IMG/VR virus record: IMGVR_UViG_3300035698_003454
Coordinates: 1-48,598 of that record
DNA from: a virus
Strand: one strand, 5' to 3'
DNA: 48,598 nt
In this document: one piece after another, positions 40,810 to 48,471 of the stretch
Layout of the letters: every line of letters starts with the position of its first letter
Position numbering within the stretch: the stretch's first letter is position 1
Notes under the pieces: model-generated
Databases searched by the model: none
The model's input: the letters and a program-made list of their open reading frames with translations, nothing else
Told to the model about the DNA's origin: nothing
Translations under genes and position numbers: made by a program

Positions 40810-41226
40810 ATGGCAGATTTTACAGCTTCAACGGGAATACGAGACATTATTGCGACGCACCTTGCAGCATGTTATTACTGGATAACACTGCATGATGATA
40901 CAGGTGGGCTTGTAGCTGCTGACACATATTCAGCAGGAGTTCGGGGAGAACTGGCTACAGAGTTTGGCTATACTCGTGGAACTAAAACTTTATCATTATC
41001 TAATACTGCTGGTGTTTTAGATGGTGCAGATGCGGTATGGACAGCTGATAGCGGGAGTATTGGTCCTGCATCTTATTCAGCAGTCTGGGCAAGTGCAACA
41101 AATTCCATTACTGGTGCTGTACTTATTTCTGTTGATGATAAATCAGCAGATCCACAAACAGCTACAGATGGACAAACTATGACTTCTGGTGTTGCTGACC
41201 CAATTACAATCCCAACTCCATCTTAA
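40810..41226 (+). CDS. Beta-rich tail/surface protein
   Basis: A 138-residue, Ala/Thr/Ser/Gly-rich protein with AAGGAG before ATG at 40810. It is beta-rich (TKTLSLSNTAGVLDGADAVW, SATNSITGAVLISVDDKSAD) and resembles the small structural proteins that precede surface-repeat genes in similar phages. Probably a virion surface or fibre-associated component. It starts a four-gene group of repeat-bearing or beta-rich proteins. Confidence 0.55.
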   Translation: MADFTASTGIRDIIATHLAACYYWITLHDDTGGLVAADTYSAGVRGELATEFGYTRGTKTLSLSNTAGVLDGADAVWTADSGSIGPASYSAVWASATNSITGAVLISVDDKSADPQTATDGQTMTSGVADPITIPTPS

Positions 41227-41237
41227 GGGAGTAATAA

Positions 41238-42908
41238 ATGATAGGCGTAAATTTACAATTATTCGATGGGGCAACTCAGCAAGCGAGCTTATCAAATATA
41301 CAGGCATTATGGTGGGATGTTGAAGAGCCCAAGGATGGGTCAAAACCTGCTGGCAGATCTGATGCTGTAACTACGGATGCGACGGGTTATATTAACCTAG
41401 ATTTATCTAATGTATCTGGTTTGACAGTTGGTAGTAGTGGTTTTTTATTGCTTTATAAACTAGATGACAGTGACCACGAAGATAGCTTGGTATTTTCCGG
41501 AAAAGTGGCAACGTCAGATATCGAATCCGGCATTGATATGTATTATTATGATTCAGGATGGATTCGTCCTGTAGACTGGCCCAGTCTACCGGATAATAGT
41601 GATGGAGTGCAGAAAATATCAGGTTTATTTGCCGTTTACGATAGGGAAACTGATGGCAATAAAGTTATTTTGCGATGTTCTGCGGCTTATCATGTTGTCT
41701 GGGGTGATGGAGCCAGTGAAGATGTTGCGTCAGGCACTTCCATAACACATGCTTATGATTATGATGATGCTGATTTTGCCAACAGTGCAATTATGGGAAG
41801 ATCCGATACACAAAGCGTTACATTTACAGCAGCTACGGATATCGTAAATTGCACTGGACATGGTTATCAAGATGGACAACACATAAATTTTGCCAGTATC
41901 ACAACTACAACCGGCATATCAACATATACTAGATATTATGTTAGAGACGCAGCTGCAAATACATTTAAAGTTGCAACGACTGTCGACGGAGCTGCTGTAA
42001 CATTAACGAATGATGGATCTGGAACGGTATTTTATCCCCTATACAAATGTGCAGTAGTGACTATCACTCCCCAGGCCGCCAATAATTTAACAGCACTTGA
42101 TCTTGATATGGATGTGTCTGGATATCAATCTAGTCAAAAAGCACCTTGGTTAGATTTGCACATTAACGGAAGTTATTTGGAAACACTTGACTTGAGTGTA
42201 TTAACATTTTTGGAGCAATGTGTGATAGGGGAACACGCCGTTACAACTATGACTTATATGTTCAACGGTTGATATTCTCTGCAATCAGTCCCATTATTCG
42301 ATACTTCTTCAGTTACAACTTTTTATAATATGTTCAGCTATTGTTATTCTATGCAATCAGTACCACTATTCGATACTTCTTCAGTAGAGTCTATGTCTTT
42401 TATGTTCAACCGTTGCTATTCTCTACAATCAGTCCCATTATTTAATACATCAGAAGTTACAACTATGTCTTATATGTTCAGCTCTTGTTATTCTATACAA
42501 TTAGTACCACTATTCGATACTTCTTCAGTAGAGTCTATGTCTTATATGTTCAACGGTTGTTATTCTCTACAATTAGTACCACTATTCGATACTTCTTCAG
42601 TTACAACTTTTTATAATATGTTCATCTCTTGTTATTCTCTACAATCAGTACCACTATTCGATACTTCTTCAGTAGAGTCTATGTCTTATATGTTCAGCGG
42701 TTGTTATTCTCTGAGCCGGGCAGCATTCTCAGGAACAGAAGTTGATATTAGTTATCTAAATTGTAACCTTGGCCCTGATGCGCTGGATGAGATATATACA
42801 AATTTAGCCACTGTAACAGATGAAACAATAACGGTTACAGGGAATTGGGGTACTGCATCCGACGATCCAACAATAGCAACAGCAAAAAATTGGACGGTAA
42901 CGGGATAG
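41238..42908 (+). pseudogene. BspA-like (DUF285) repeat surface protein with an internal TGA
   Basis: One reading frame of 557 codons interrupted by a single TGA at 42270. Before it: a beta-rich N-terminal part and a PKD-like segment (YHVVWGDGASEDVASG, then HAYDY). After it: six 24-residue repeats of the BspA/DUF285 leucine-rich type (YSLQSVPLFDTSSVESMSYM, then FNGC or similar) and a short C-terminal beta domain. The TGA stands where every other repeat has a Cys codon (TGT or TGC). Other genes here end in TGA, so the code is standard. As it stands only the first 344 residues would be made, unless the stop is read through. Probably a host-binding surface protein. Confidence 0.75.
42270..42720 (+). 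repeat. Six 72-bp tandem repeats in the surface protein
   Basis: Near-identical 72-bp units coding YSxQxVPLFxTSxVxxxxxM plus F-x-x-C. Several units are almost identical, alternating between SSVTTFYN and SSVESMSY types, so recent unequal recombination is likely. The unit preceding the array ends in the TGA at 42270. Confidence 0.85.
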
Positions 42909-42917
42909 GGAGTCATT

Positions 42918-43238
42918 ATGAGTGCTGGATTTTACAAGAAAAAAACAGAAACTGAATTATACTATGCTCCAAATTTTGTTAAACATAAAGATTTCACTCT
43001 AACAAAAGAAGCTAAAAACTTGATAGACATGAAAGAAACAGGCGGGTGGAAATGGTTTAATACTTCTACCGCTGCTTATCTTTATTTTCATGTAGCTGAA
43101 AAACTTTGGACAGATGAGCGAATAAAAAAACTAGATCAAATGGATGATCTTGAAAAATTGGTTTTGTTGAATACTGCGAATTTAACTCCAGCTAAAATAG
43201 ATACGGAGTTTACTGAGAGAATAATCAGTAATGGCTAA
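42918..43238 (+). CDS. Hypothetical protein between repeat genes
   Basis: A 106-residue protein, basic and mixed alpha/beta (FYKKKTETELYYAPNFVKHK, then GGWKWFNTSTAAYLYFHVAE). GGAG lies nine bases before ATG at 42918. Its end overlaps the start of the next gene. The central W-K-W segment and C-terminal helix suggest a small adaptor or chaperone for surface proteins. No family recognised. Confidence 0.5.
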   Translation: MSAGFYKKKTETELYYAPNFVKHKDFTLTKEAKNLIDMKETGGWKWFNTSTAAYLYFHVAEKLWTDERIKKLDQMDDLEKLVLLNTANLTPAKIDTEFTERIISNG

Positions 43239-44175
43239 TGCACAATTTACAAAGTATTTTGATGCTTCATCCAGAGCACAGTTTGTAGAAAGTTTTAGTG
43301 TAGCTGTTGACGATGGTGGAACATTTAGTTTACCAGTTATTTCAACAACTCCAATTGTTGTAGCATCAATGCTTTCAGGGATACAAATTGGTAGTTTTTC
43401 ACAACCTGTATTAAGTATCACGCCTGCTATAACTGCACCATCTCTTTCAGGGACTGTAGGATCAGATGGGGCATTTACTATCCCTAGTATGTCGACAACC
43501 CCAGTAGTGGTAGCAAATGTTCTTTCAGGGATACAGGTAGGTAGCTTTATACAGCCAAATGTTTCAACTACTCCAATAGTTGATGCAGTTACATTATCAG
43601 GTGTAACTGGTGGTTCTTTTGCAATTCCAGAAGTTAGTTTAACTCCTGTCGTTTCTGCAAATAATTTAGTTGGTTCTACAATTGGTAGTTTTACAATTCC
43701 AGAAGTTAGTTTAACCCCTGCTATTTCAGCAAGTAATCTTGTAGGGATATCTGGTGGAAGTTTTATTTGTTCGTCATTAAATTTAACTCCTGTTGTTAAT
43801 GCAAATAATTTAGTTGGTTCTACGATTGGTTCTTTTGCAATCCCAGAAATTAGTTTAACTCCTGTTGTTTCTATTGGAACACTTAGTAGTTTATCAGAAT
43901 TAGAAAGATTAACATTACGAGTTACAGAATTAGAGGCGATTATGGCAACTATAACCGCAGAGTCATTTGCAGCAGCAGTATGGGAACAAAATTTAGAAGC
44001 AGAATTATCAGCAGAACAAATACTCAAAATTATGGCAGCTAGTCTTGCTGGTACAGTATCAGGAGCTGGTACTGGAACAGTAACATTTAAGGGTATTGAT
44101 GATTTAACTGATAGGATTATTGCTGAGGTTGATGGTTCAGGAAATAGAACTTCAGTGATTAAAGATGCTTCGTAA
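43231..44175 (+). CDS. Tail/surface protein with GSF-IP-TPVV repeats
   Basis: A 314-residue protein. Residues about 28-215 hold eight beta repeats of 20-25 residues with pattern G-S/T-F-x-I/Q-P-x-x-S-x-T-P-x-V-x-A-x-x-L-x-G. The C-terminal 95 residues (LSELERLTLRVTELEAIMAT, then VWEQNLEAELSAEQILKIM and the D-R-I-I-x-E-V-D-G-S-G-N-R-T-S-V end) follow a C-terminal module I recognise from many phage tail proteins, a short coiled coil plus a small beta domain. The last plus-strand gene, followed by a convergent hairpin. Likely a virion surface protein. Confidence 0.65.
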   Translation: MANAQFTKYFDASSRAQFVESFSVAVDDGGTFSLPVISTTPIVVASMLSGIQIGSFSQPVLSITPAITAPSLSGTVGSDGAFTIPSMSTTPVVVANVLSGIQVGSFIQPNVSTTPIVDAVTLSGVTGGSFAIPEVSLTPVVSANNLVGSTIGSFTIPEVSLTPAISASNLVGISGGSFICSSLNLTPVVNANNLVGSTIGSFAIPEISLTPVVSIGTLSSLSELERLTLRVTELEAIMATITAESFAAAVWEQNLEAELSAEQILKIMAASLAGTVSGAGTGTVTFKGIDDLTDRIIAEVDGSGNRTSVIKDAS

Positions 44176-44226
44176 GATATGGACAGGGATAGAGGACTTT
44201 ATTTCTCTACCATGCCCATATCTTCA
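44176..44226. terminator. Convergent bidirectional hairpin
   Basis: GATATGG at 44176 pairs with CCATATC at 44216, and TAGAG with CTCTA inside, a long imperfect stem directly after the plus-strand stop and 20 bases from the minus-strand stop. The following T-run is weak on both strands. It probably separates the two convergent transcripts. Confidence 0.55.
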
Positions 44227-44245
44227 TTTTCTAATCCAATAATTG

Positions 44246-45187
44246 TTAAAAAGTTAATTTTTTAATATTTATGTTCCCAGTTCTTGCAGCTTCTTCTGCT
44301 TTTCTTTGAGAGCAAAACGGTGCAGCAGAACAATAATCAATACATTTAGTTGGTAGTCCGTACCTGTCAACAATTTCATATTCTGAACTTAGATATTGTA
44401 CATTTTCTTCTACAAAAGCTTTTGTTTCTTTTCTGCTAAAAAACTTACGTGTTGCTCTTGTAGATCCTTTCTTCATTATTGCTGTATCTTGGTATGTAGA
44501 CCATTGATCATACTTGCTACATGGCAGCTCTTTATATAGCTCATCTGCTGTTAAGTCTTGCCCAGCTTTTAAGTAGATTAGCTGTTGCTTGATGAATCTT
44601 TCTTGTTCATATGTAGACCATAGCTTTAAATCAATAGGAACAATCTGACATACTGGATAGTTTGGTTTGTATTTTGATTCTGTCTTCTTCCAATCCATCA
44701 AGATAGCAGTGATTTTTAGTGACTTTATTTCATAGCCTTCTTGTCCCATTAGGTAGGCATAGATGTTTGCTTGTTCTTCCCAAGCACGTACATCATTCTT
44801 CTGTAGCTTCCATAGACCACATGTTTTCCAATCAATAATTTGTTTTTTATCAATGTCGTAGCAGTCAACCTTGCCACTAACTACTTTGCCTAAGACCGTT
44901 GCATAGAATCTTTGTTCTTCTATGTAGTTCATGTCTAGTTTAGCAGCAGCCTCAATAGCATTATGGATAATAGATCCTCGCCAAGCATTGAAGTTATCCA
45001 TTATGTCTGATGGTGGGATTTCTTTTTCATGTCGTTTTACTAGGATTGTTTCTTGTATTGGAGATATGAGTTTCGTGGCAGAATAATGACTGAATTTATC
45101 ATTTGGATTTGTATAAAAATCAGTATTGATAGCATCATATATTCCTTTTGGTATATTATGGATATTTGTAGGGGTTTTGTTATTCAT
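44246..45187 (-). CDS. PD-(D/E)XK-superfamily exonuclease
   Basis: A 313-residue nuclease of the RecB/Cas4/lambda-exonuclease-like type. Motifs: GSIIHNAIE (H75 and E79), SGKVDCYD with D108, and IIDWKTC with D119 and K121, the metal-binding and catalytic core. The C-terminus has three cysteines (KCIDYCSAAPFC), fewer than the four needed for a Cas4-type iron-sulphur cluster unless an upstream Cys helps. It probably trims double-strand ends for recombination with the SSB-like protein, or degrades host DNA. ATG at 45187 lies within the end of the upstream gene. Confidence 0.8.
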   Translation of the reverse strand: MNNKTPTNIHNIPKGIYDAINTDFYTNPNDKFSHYSATKLISPIQETILVKRHEKEIPPSDIMDNFNAWRGSIIHNAIEAAAKLDMNYIEEQRFYATVLGKVVSGKVDCYDIDKKQIIDWKTCGLWKLQKNDVRAWEEQANIYAYLMGQEGYEIKSLKITAILMDWKKTESKYKPNYPVCQIVPIDLKLWSTYEQERFIKQQLIYLKAGQDLTADELYKELPCSKYDQWSTYQDTAIMKKGSTRATRKFFSRKETKAFVEENVQYLSSEYEIVDRYGLPTKCIDYCSAAPFCSQRKAEEAARTGNINIKKLTF

Positions 45188-45521
45188 CTCTTTTCCTTAA
45201 TTCTTGGGTTATCATTTCAATATAATGTTTAGCTTTATCTATATCTTCTAGGAAGTCTTCTTTGTCTCTCCATGAATATCTGAGCATGTTGAATTTCAAT
45301 ACTCCTTTTAGTTCTTCATCTGACATATTAGCTAAAAAGAAAGCAGCAGATTGGATCTTCATTTTGCTGTAATGGTCTGATTGAGAGCCATCTTTTTTCA
45401 ACCCCACCTGATACCCTAGTGTGGAGGAGTTTGTGGGTTCTTGCCCCTCTGAGGTGGCTTCCTGATGTTCTTGGTGAACCTTGATTATGTGTTGTCCTAT
45501 ATCGTCATATACGTAATACAT
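45180..45521 (-). CDS. DUF3310-like protein
   Basis: A 113-residue protein. I use ATG at 45521, which has TATGGAG upstream; a TTG in frame at 45554 overlaps a hairpin. The C-terminal half has the DUF3310 pattern SDHYSKMKIQ, then FNMLRYSWRDKEDFLEDIDK and AKHYIEMI. DUF3310 is a common phage family, some annotated as nucleotide-kinase-like, with no proven function. The N-terminal 45 residues are polar and probably flexible. Coupled to the nuclease by an eight-base overlap. Confidence 0.65.
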   Translation of the reverse strand: MYYVYDDIGQHIIKVHQEHQEATSEGQEPTNSSTLGYQVGLKKDGSQSDHYSKMKIQSAAFFLANMSDEELKGVLKFNMLRYSWRDKEDFLEDIDKAKHYIEMITQELRKRDE

Positions 45522-45540
45522 ACATTCTCCATAAAGATTA

Positions 45541-45574
45541 CTAGAGACTCCCAAGGAGGGTTAGGAGTCTCTAG
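45541..45574 (-). promoter_or_regulatory. Perfect 11-bp inverted repeat in the leader of the DUF3310-like gene
   Basis: CTAGAGACTCC and GGAGTCTCTAG enclose a 12-base loop. It ends 20 bases upstream of the ATG and near its ribosome site, with no T-run after it. A leader hairpin, operator or weak terminator is possible. Confidence 0.5.
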
Positions 45575-45655
45575 CCATAACAGTTAGCTATTACCACCGA
45601 ATTGCGCTAATAACTTTCTATAGGTTATTACAATAACCTTATATTGTCGATAGAT

Positions 45656-45727
45656 TCAGGTATCACAATACCCACAACAATTACAAATATTAGAATACAT
45701 TTTACAACCACAATTAGGACATAACAT
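45656..45727 (-). CDS. 23-residue peptide with seven cysteines
   Basis: A strong ribosome site (GAGAGGAG) precedes ATG at 45727. The peptide starts MLCPNCGCKM and ends NICNCCGYCDT: three cysteines in CxxCxC and four in CxCCxxC. It could hold one or two metal ions as a minimal zinc ribbon or metallothionein-like peptide. About 80 noncoding bases follow before the leader hairpin. Too short for standard gene calls; supported by the ribosome site and composition. Confidence 0.45.
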   Translation of the reverse strand: MLCPNCGCKMYSNICNCCGYCDT

Positions 45728-45759
45728 TTTTATAGTTCTCCTCTCTGTACTGTTTCAAA

Positions 45760-46125
45760 TTATGTAATAACTCTTCCACAGTAAATATATCCATTCATGT
45801 CAATCGGTTCTTTTAGTTTTTCTGGTTCAAGTTTGCAAACATATTTATTTGTATACCAAGCAATTCCGCTATTTCTGTCCCGGTTAGCTGGTATTTTCAT
45901 TCTGATTTCAATAACAACATCTTTACCAACATGTTCTCTGGCATTTGGTAGTAACTCTTCAACAATAATTTTTTCCATTTCTTTCTTTGATATATCTATT
46001 GGTATTGTGACAGCTATACCATGCTCTTTTGTTACAAATTTCCTGCTTTTACTTAATAAATAAGAAGGGTTTGCAGCAATAATAGCAACAATAACTGAAG
46101 CTTTAATGAAGCTTCTCCTGTTCAT
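45760..46125 (-). CDS. Small exported protein with Tat-type signal
   Basis: A 121-residue protein starting MNRRSFIKASVIVAIIAANP. The RRSFIK core matches the twin-arginine consensus R-R-x-F-L-K, followed by a hydrophobic segment and a plausible end of signal near SYLLSKS. The mature part is beta/alpha, with an ISKKEMEKIIVEELLPNARE helix and a C-terminal Cys. It overlaps the upstream gene in ATGA. A periplasmic or membrane-anchored early protein is likely. Function unknown; the signal could also be a Sec anchor. Confidence 0.6.
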   Translation of the reverse strand: MNRRSFIKASVIVAIIAANPSYLLSKSRKFVTKEHGIAVTIPIDISKKEMEKIIVEELLPNAREHVGKDVVIEIRMKIPANRDRNSGIAWYTNKYVCKLEPEKLKEPIDMNGYIYCGRVIT

Positions 46126-46442
46126 AATTTTTCTTCTAGTCCTTCATACATACCAATTAATTGATCACCTGTTTTCTTAATAGCAGCATGTAGTTCTTCA
46201 AATGTTTTTATAGGAGTGTTCTTAACCATAAGTTTCTGAGCTTGCTTTAGAGCAGATTCGATACTGCTATGAAATGACATTGTGTTTTGATCAAATTCAA
46301 TTCTATCTGGTTTCTTTCCATATGCTTTCTTAAATGATTTTCTTCCTAAGATGTAGTTATGTTTATCACATCCAAGTGTCCATATTTCTTTCCCAACTGG
46401 TATTGGTATTTCAATTTCTTCATGCATTTGGTCTGGACCCAT
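46122..46442 (-). CDS. Hypothetical early protein
   Basis: A 106-residue protein with GAGGA before ATG at 46442 (a second ATG lies six codons on). Mixed alpha/beta N-terminus (IEIPIPVGKEIWTLGCDKHN) and a helical C-terminal half (SALKQAQKLMVKNTPIKTFE). No family recognised. Its stop overlaps the start of the Tat-signal protein gene, so the two may work together. Confidence 0.55.
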   Translation of the reverse strand: MGPDQMHEEIEIPIPVGKEIWTLGCDKHNYILGRKSFKKAYGKKPDRIEFDQNTMSFHSSIESALKQAQKLMVKNTPIKTFEELHAAIKKTGDQLIGMYEGLEEKL

Positions 46443-46508
46443 AGTATGTATCCTCTTTTTGTTTAATATGCGTTAGATATAGGTTATCCTTGCTTATTGA
46501 TGGTTAAT

Positions 46509-46940
46509 TTAGCATGTAGGTATGTCTGATTGTTCAATTTCTTCAATGACAAGTTCACATCTGGGAGATTCTTTATCTACTTCTCCGAACAGAAAAACAA
46601 TTTCACTGACAATGTTGTAATTATCGTCTTCCATAAAGCTAAGTGCAACAAGGGCATCCTCTGTAAATTTGCAAACTATGCTTAACGGATTCCCCAAATC
46701 TGTTCGCCGTTTTGATTTTGGATAAAGAGTGTAAGTACATTTTACTTTAGACCCATGCGGTATAGGTTTCCACTTCTTACCTAGTGCTTCTGATACAATG
46801 CCAACATATTCCTTCTTGATCTTATTATAGACCGTATAATGTAACTTTCTTTCTATATTCTTATTAAGGTAAATACGTTTATCTGCCTTAGTTTTCTTCC
46901 TGTTCCAGACAAATAATGGAAGAATAAGTTTAACTAGCAT
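46509..46940 (-). CDS. RusA-like Holliday-junction resolvase
   Basis: A 143-residue protein. Residues 78-110 follow the RusA pattern: RRTDLGNPLSIVCKFTEDAL with D81, N84 and D95, then FMEDDNY with D105 and D106. These acidic residues bind Mg and cut four-way junctions. GGAGG lies four bases before ATG at 46940. Length fits the family (about 120-140). It would resolve branched DNA before packaging. It sits with the PD-(D/E)XK nuclease in the recombination part of the arm. The first acidic position differs slightly from RusA itself (DxxN rather than DxDN). Confidence 0.75.
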   Translation of the reverse strand: MLVKLILPLFVWNRKKTKADKRIYLNKNIERKLHYTVYNKIKKEYVGIVSEALGKKWKPIPHGSKVKCTYTLYPKSKRRTDLGNPLSIVCKFTEDALVALSFMEDDNYNIVSEIVFLFGEVDKESPRCELVIEEIEQSDIPTC

Positions 46941-47187
46941 TACACCTCCTGTTGTATTGCGCTGTTACAGCATCTATCTCTTTTTGACTAAATACTTTGC
47001 AGGTTGTTTTAGCTTCTAATCGTATCTCTTCAGTTGTTCTTCCTTTATATTTTCTGTTATATTTATGACATGCATTACAATAAATAGTTTTAAGGATATT
47101 TCCATATTGAAAGTTTTTTCTATGAATTGACACATTTCTACCTGTTTCTTCTGTTATTTTCTTTTTACATCTTGAACATTTCTCCAA
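46930..47187 (-). CDS. Zinc-ribbon protein with a TTG start
   Basis: An 85-residue protein. TTG at 47187 is used because AGGAG lies six bases upstream and no ATG precedes the first zinc pair. Two CxxC pairs (CSRC and CNAC, about 33 residues apart) form a zinc ribbon, followed by a basic stretch (HKYNRKYKGRTTEEIRLE) and a C-terminal helix. The layout is like the recombination-endonuclease/HNH-like small proteins of phages, but no HNH catalytic His pair is obvious. Overlaps the resolvase start. Confidence 0.6.
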   Translation of the reverse strand: MEKCSRCKKKITEETGRNVSIHRKNFQYGNILKTIYCNACHKYNRKYKGRTTEEIRLEAKTTCKVFSQKEIDAVTAQYNRRCNAS

Positions 47188-47196
47188 TGTTATCTC

Positions 47197-47382
47197 CTAT
47201 AGTTGTTTAAGTATGTCTGATACTTGTATCTGCAAGAAGTTGTCACATTTATCTTTTCCATCTTTAGTAACAAATGGATGGAAATTTGTATATGATTGGT
47301 TTTTAGATGGTTTAACTAGAAACCGATAGCAGCGTTTATTAAGTGGACATAGTTTATTCATACAGATCGTTATATCAGGCAT
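47197..47382 (-). CDS. Conserved small Cys-rich phage protein
   Basis: A 61-residue protein with AAAGGAG before ATG at 47382, inside the end of the upstream gene. Four cysteines (CMNKLCPLNKRCYRF and KCDNF) and an aromatic QSYTNFHPF segment match a family of small phage proteins that I recognise but cannot name. A single zinc site is likely. Function unknown. Confidence 0.65.
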   Translation of the reverse strand: MPDITICMNKLCPLNKRCYRFLVKPSKNQSYTNFHPFVTKDGKDKCDNFLQIQVSDILKQL

Positions 47383-47854
47383 TTAGCATTTCTCCTTTTT
47401 CATTCATAAGTTTTTGATTATACATTCTACGATAAAAAGATATTAAAGTTCTTCCGCAACCAAGCTTGTTCATAGTGTCTTTAACAAGAACCTTAGATAA
47501 CATATCTTTTACAATAATTTTTCTTTCTCTTTGATTGATAAGTTTTTGTTTATAGATGTTCTTATTACTATTAGAGATAGCTCCCCTTATATATTGGTCT
47601 GCATTAAATTTATGGTTCTTTTTTGGAACTATTTTATCTATAACTGCTTTTATTTCTGGTATTAATTTAGCAGTTTTACATCCTCCGTAGCAGGTCTTTA
47701 TTTCTTTATTTATAACTTTATTCTTACAGCTACTAATCCAGAAATTATTACGTTTTTCTTTACTTAACAAAGGACAATGCATATCACATGCTATTGGATC
47801 TTTATGTTCTATCCAGCTTGCTCCTTCATAACCAACACTGACACTAACACTCAT
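47375..47854 (-). CDS. Hypothetical protein with a possible helix-turn-helix
   Basis: A 159-residue protein. I choose ATG at 47854, overlapping the upstream stop as ATGA with AAGGAG six bases upstream; a longer start at 47884 uses a duplicated ribosome site. The N-terminal part has four or five cysteines (CDMHCPLL, SCKN, CYGGC), a likely zinc site. The C-terminal part is basic with an ERKIIVKDMLSKVLV, KDTMNKLGCGRTLISFYRR pattern that suggests a helix-turn-helix. It may be a transcription or DNA-binding regulator of the minus arm. Confidence 0.55.
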   Translation of the reverse strand: MSVSVSVGYEGASWIEHKDPIACDMHCPLLSKEKRNNFWISSCKNKVINKEIKTCYGGCKTAKLIPEIKAVIDKIVPKKNHKFNADQYIRGAISNSNKNIYKQKLINQRERKIIVKDMLSKVLVKDTMNKLGCGRTLISFYRRMYNQKLMNEKGEMLNA

Positions 47855-48420
47855 GATTGCTCCTTCCATTTTTGCTCCTTCCATTTTCTTATTGCTTCAC
47901 CTATTTTCTGTTGTCCTGTATATGAGATTGTGTATTTATGCTTTCCTCCCATATCAAGTTGGATAGTTTTCACTTCCATCTCAGCCGCATCCACTACGGG
48001 TTTCATATTAACAATCTTATTTCTCGCATCCATTAAATCTTTACTTAAGTCTGAAGCATATAAAACAGCCTCTTTGCTGCCATTTTTCATGCGGTCTAAC
48101 TCTGCTTCAGCTTCCAAACGTGCTTCCAAACGTGTATGATATTCTACTGAGAATGCTTTTTTAAACTTTTCATTCTCCTGATTTTTTACTTGCTCGTAGG
48201 TATACATTTCGGCCTCCCGCTGCTTTTTGTTCTCTGCCTGTAGTTGTTCGATTAAGTTTTCTAATTCTTCTAAGCAACAAATTAAATTGTTCCGCTTGAA
48301 GTGCCAGTTTTTACCATTCAACAGTTCTTCAACTAAAACTATTGCGGTCTCCTGTAGATTAAATACCTTTGCCAATTCAGCTACCTCCTTCTTGAGTACG
48401 TCTTTTGCAAATACACTCAT
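47851..48420 (-). CDS. Coiled-coil protein of unknown function
   Basis: A 189-residue protein with ATG at 48420 and a modest AAGGCA upstream. Residues about 40-120 form a long, charged coiled coil (LIEQLQAENKKQREAEMYTY, RLEARLEAEAELDRM). A second short helix pair lies near 140-165. The last residues contain a tandem KWKEQ KWKEQ caused by a 15-bp duplication that also doubles the ribosome site of the next gene. No known family. Confidence 0.6.
   Translation of the reverse strand: MSVFAKDVLKKEVAELAKVFNLQETAIVLVEELLNGKNWHFKRNNLICCLEELENLIEQLQAENKKQREAEMYTYEQVKNQENEKFKKAFSVEYHTRLEARLEAEAELDRMKNGSKEAVLYASDLSKDLMDARNKIVNMKPVVDAAEMEVKTIQLDMGGKHKYTISYTGQQKIGEAIRKWKEQKWKEQS
47858..47887. repeat. 15-bp tandem duplication at a gene junction
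   Basis: TGCTCCTTCCATTTT twice in a row. On the coding strand each copy contains GGAAGGAGC, so the next gene has two possible ribosome sites and two starts in frame. A short slippage duplication. Confidence 0.8.
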
Positions 48421-48471
48421 AAATTAAATGCCTTTTTTATTGCATTAATAATTTTTATACGTTGTTGTATT

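Noticed and set aside
42270-42272. Alternative genetic code or selenocysteine at the TGA
   Set aside because: Other genes here end in TGA (for example the adaptor and the 520-residue gene), and no SECIS-like hairpin is evident directly after the codon. A simple TGT-to-TGA change is more likely.
43182-44027. 281-residue minus-strand frame opposite the repeat tail gene
   Set aside because: Antisense of a repetitive beta protein; the plus-strand gene has the start, coupling and recognised C-terminal module.
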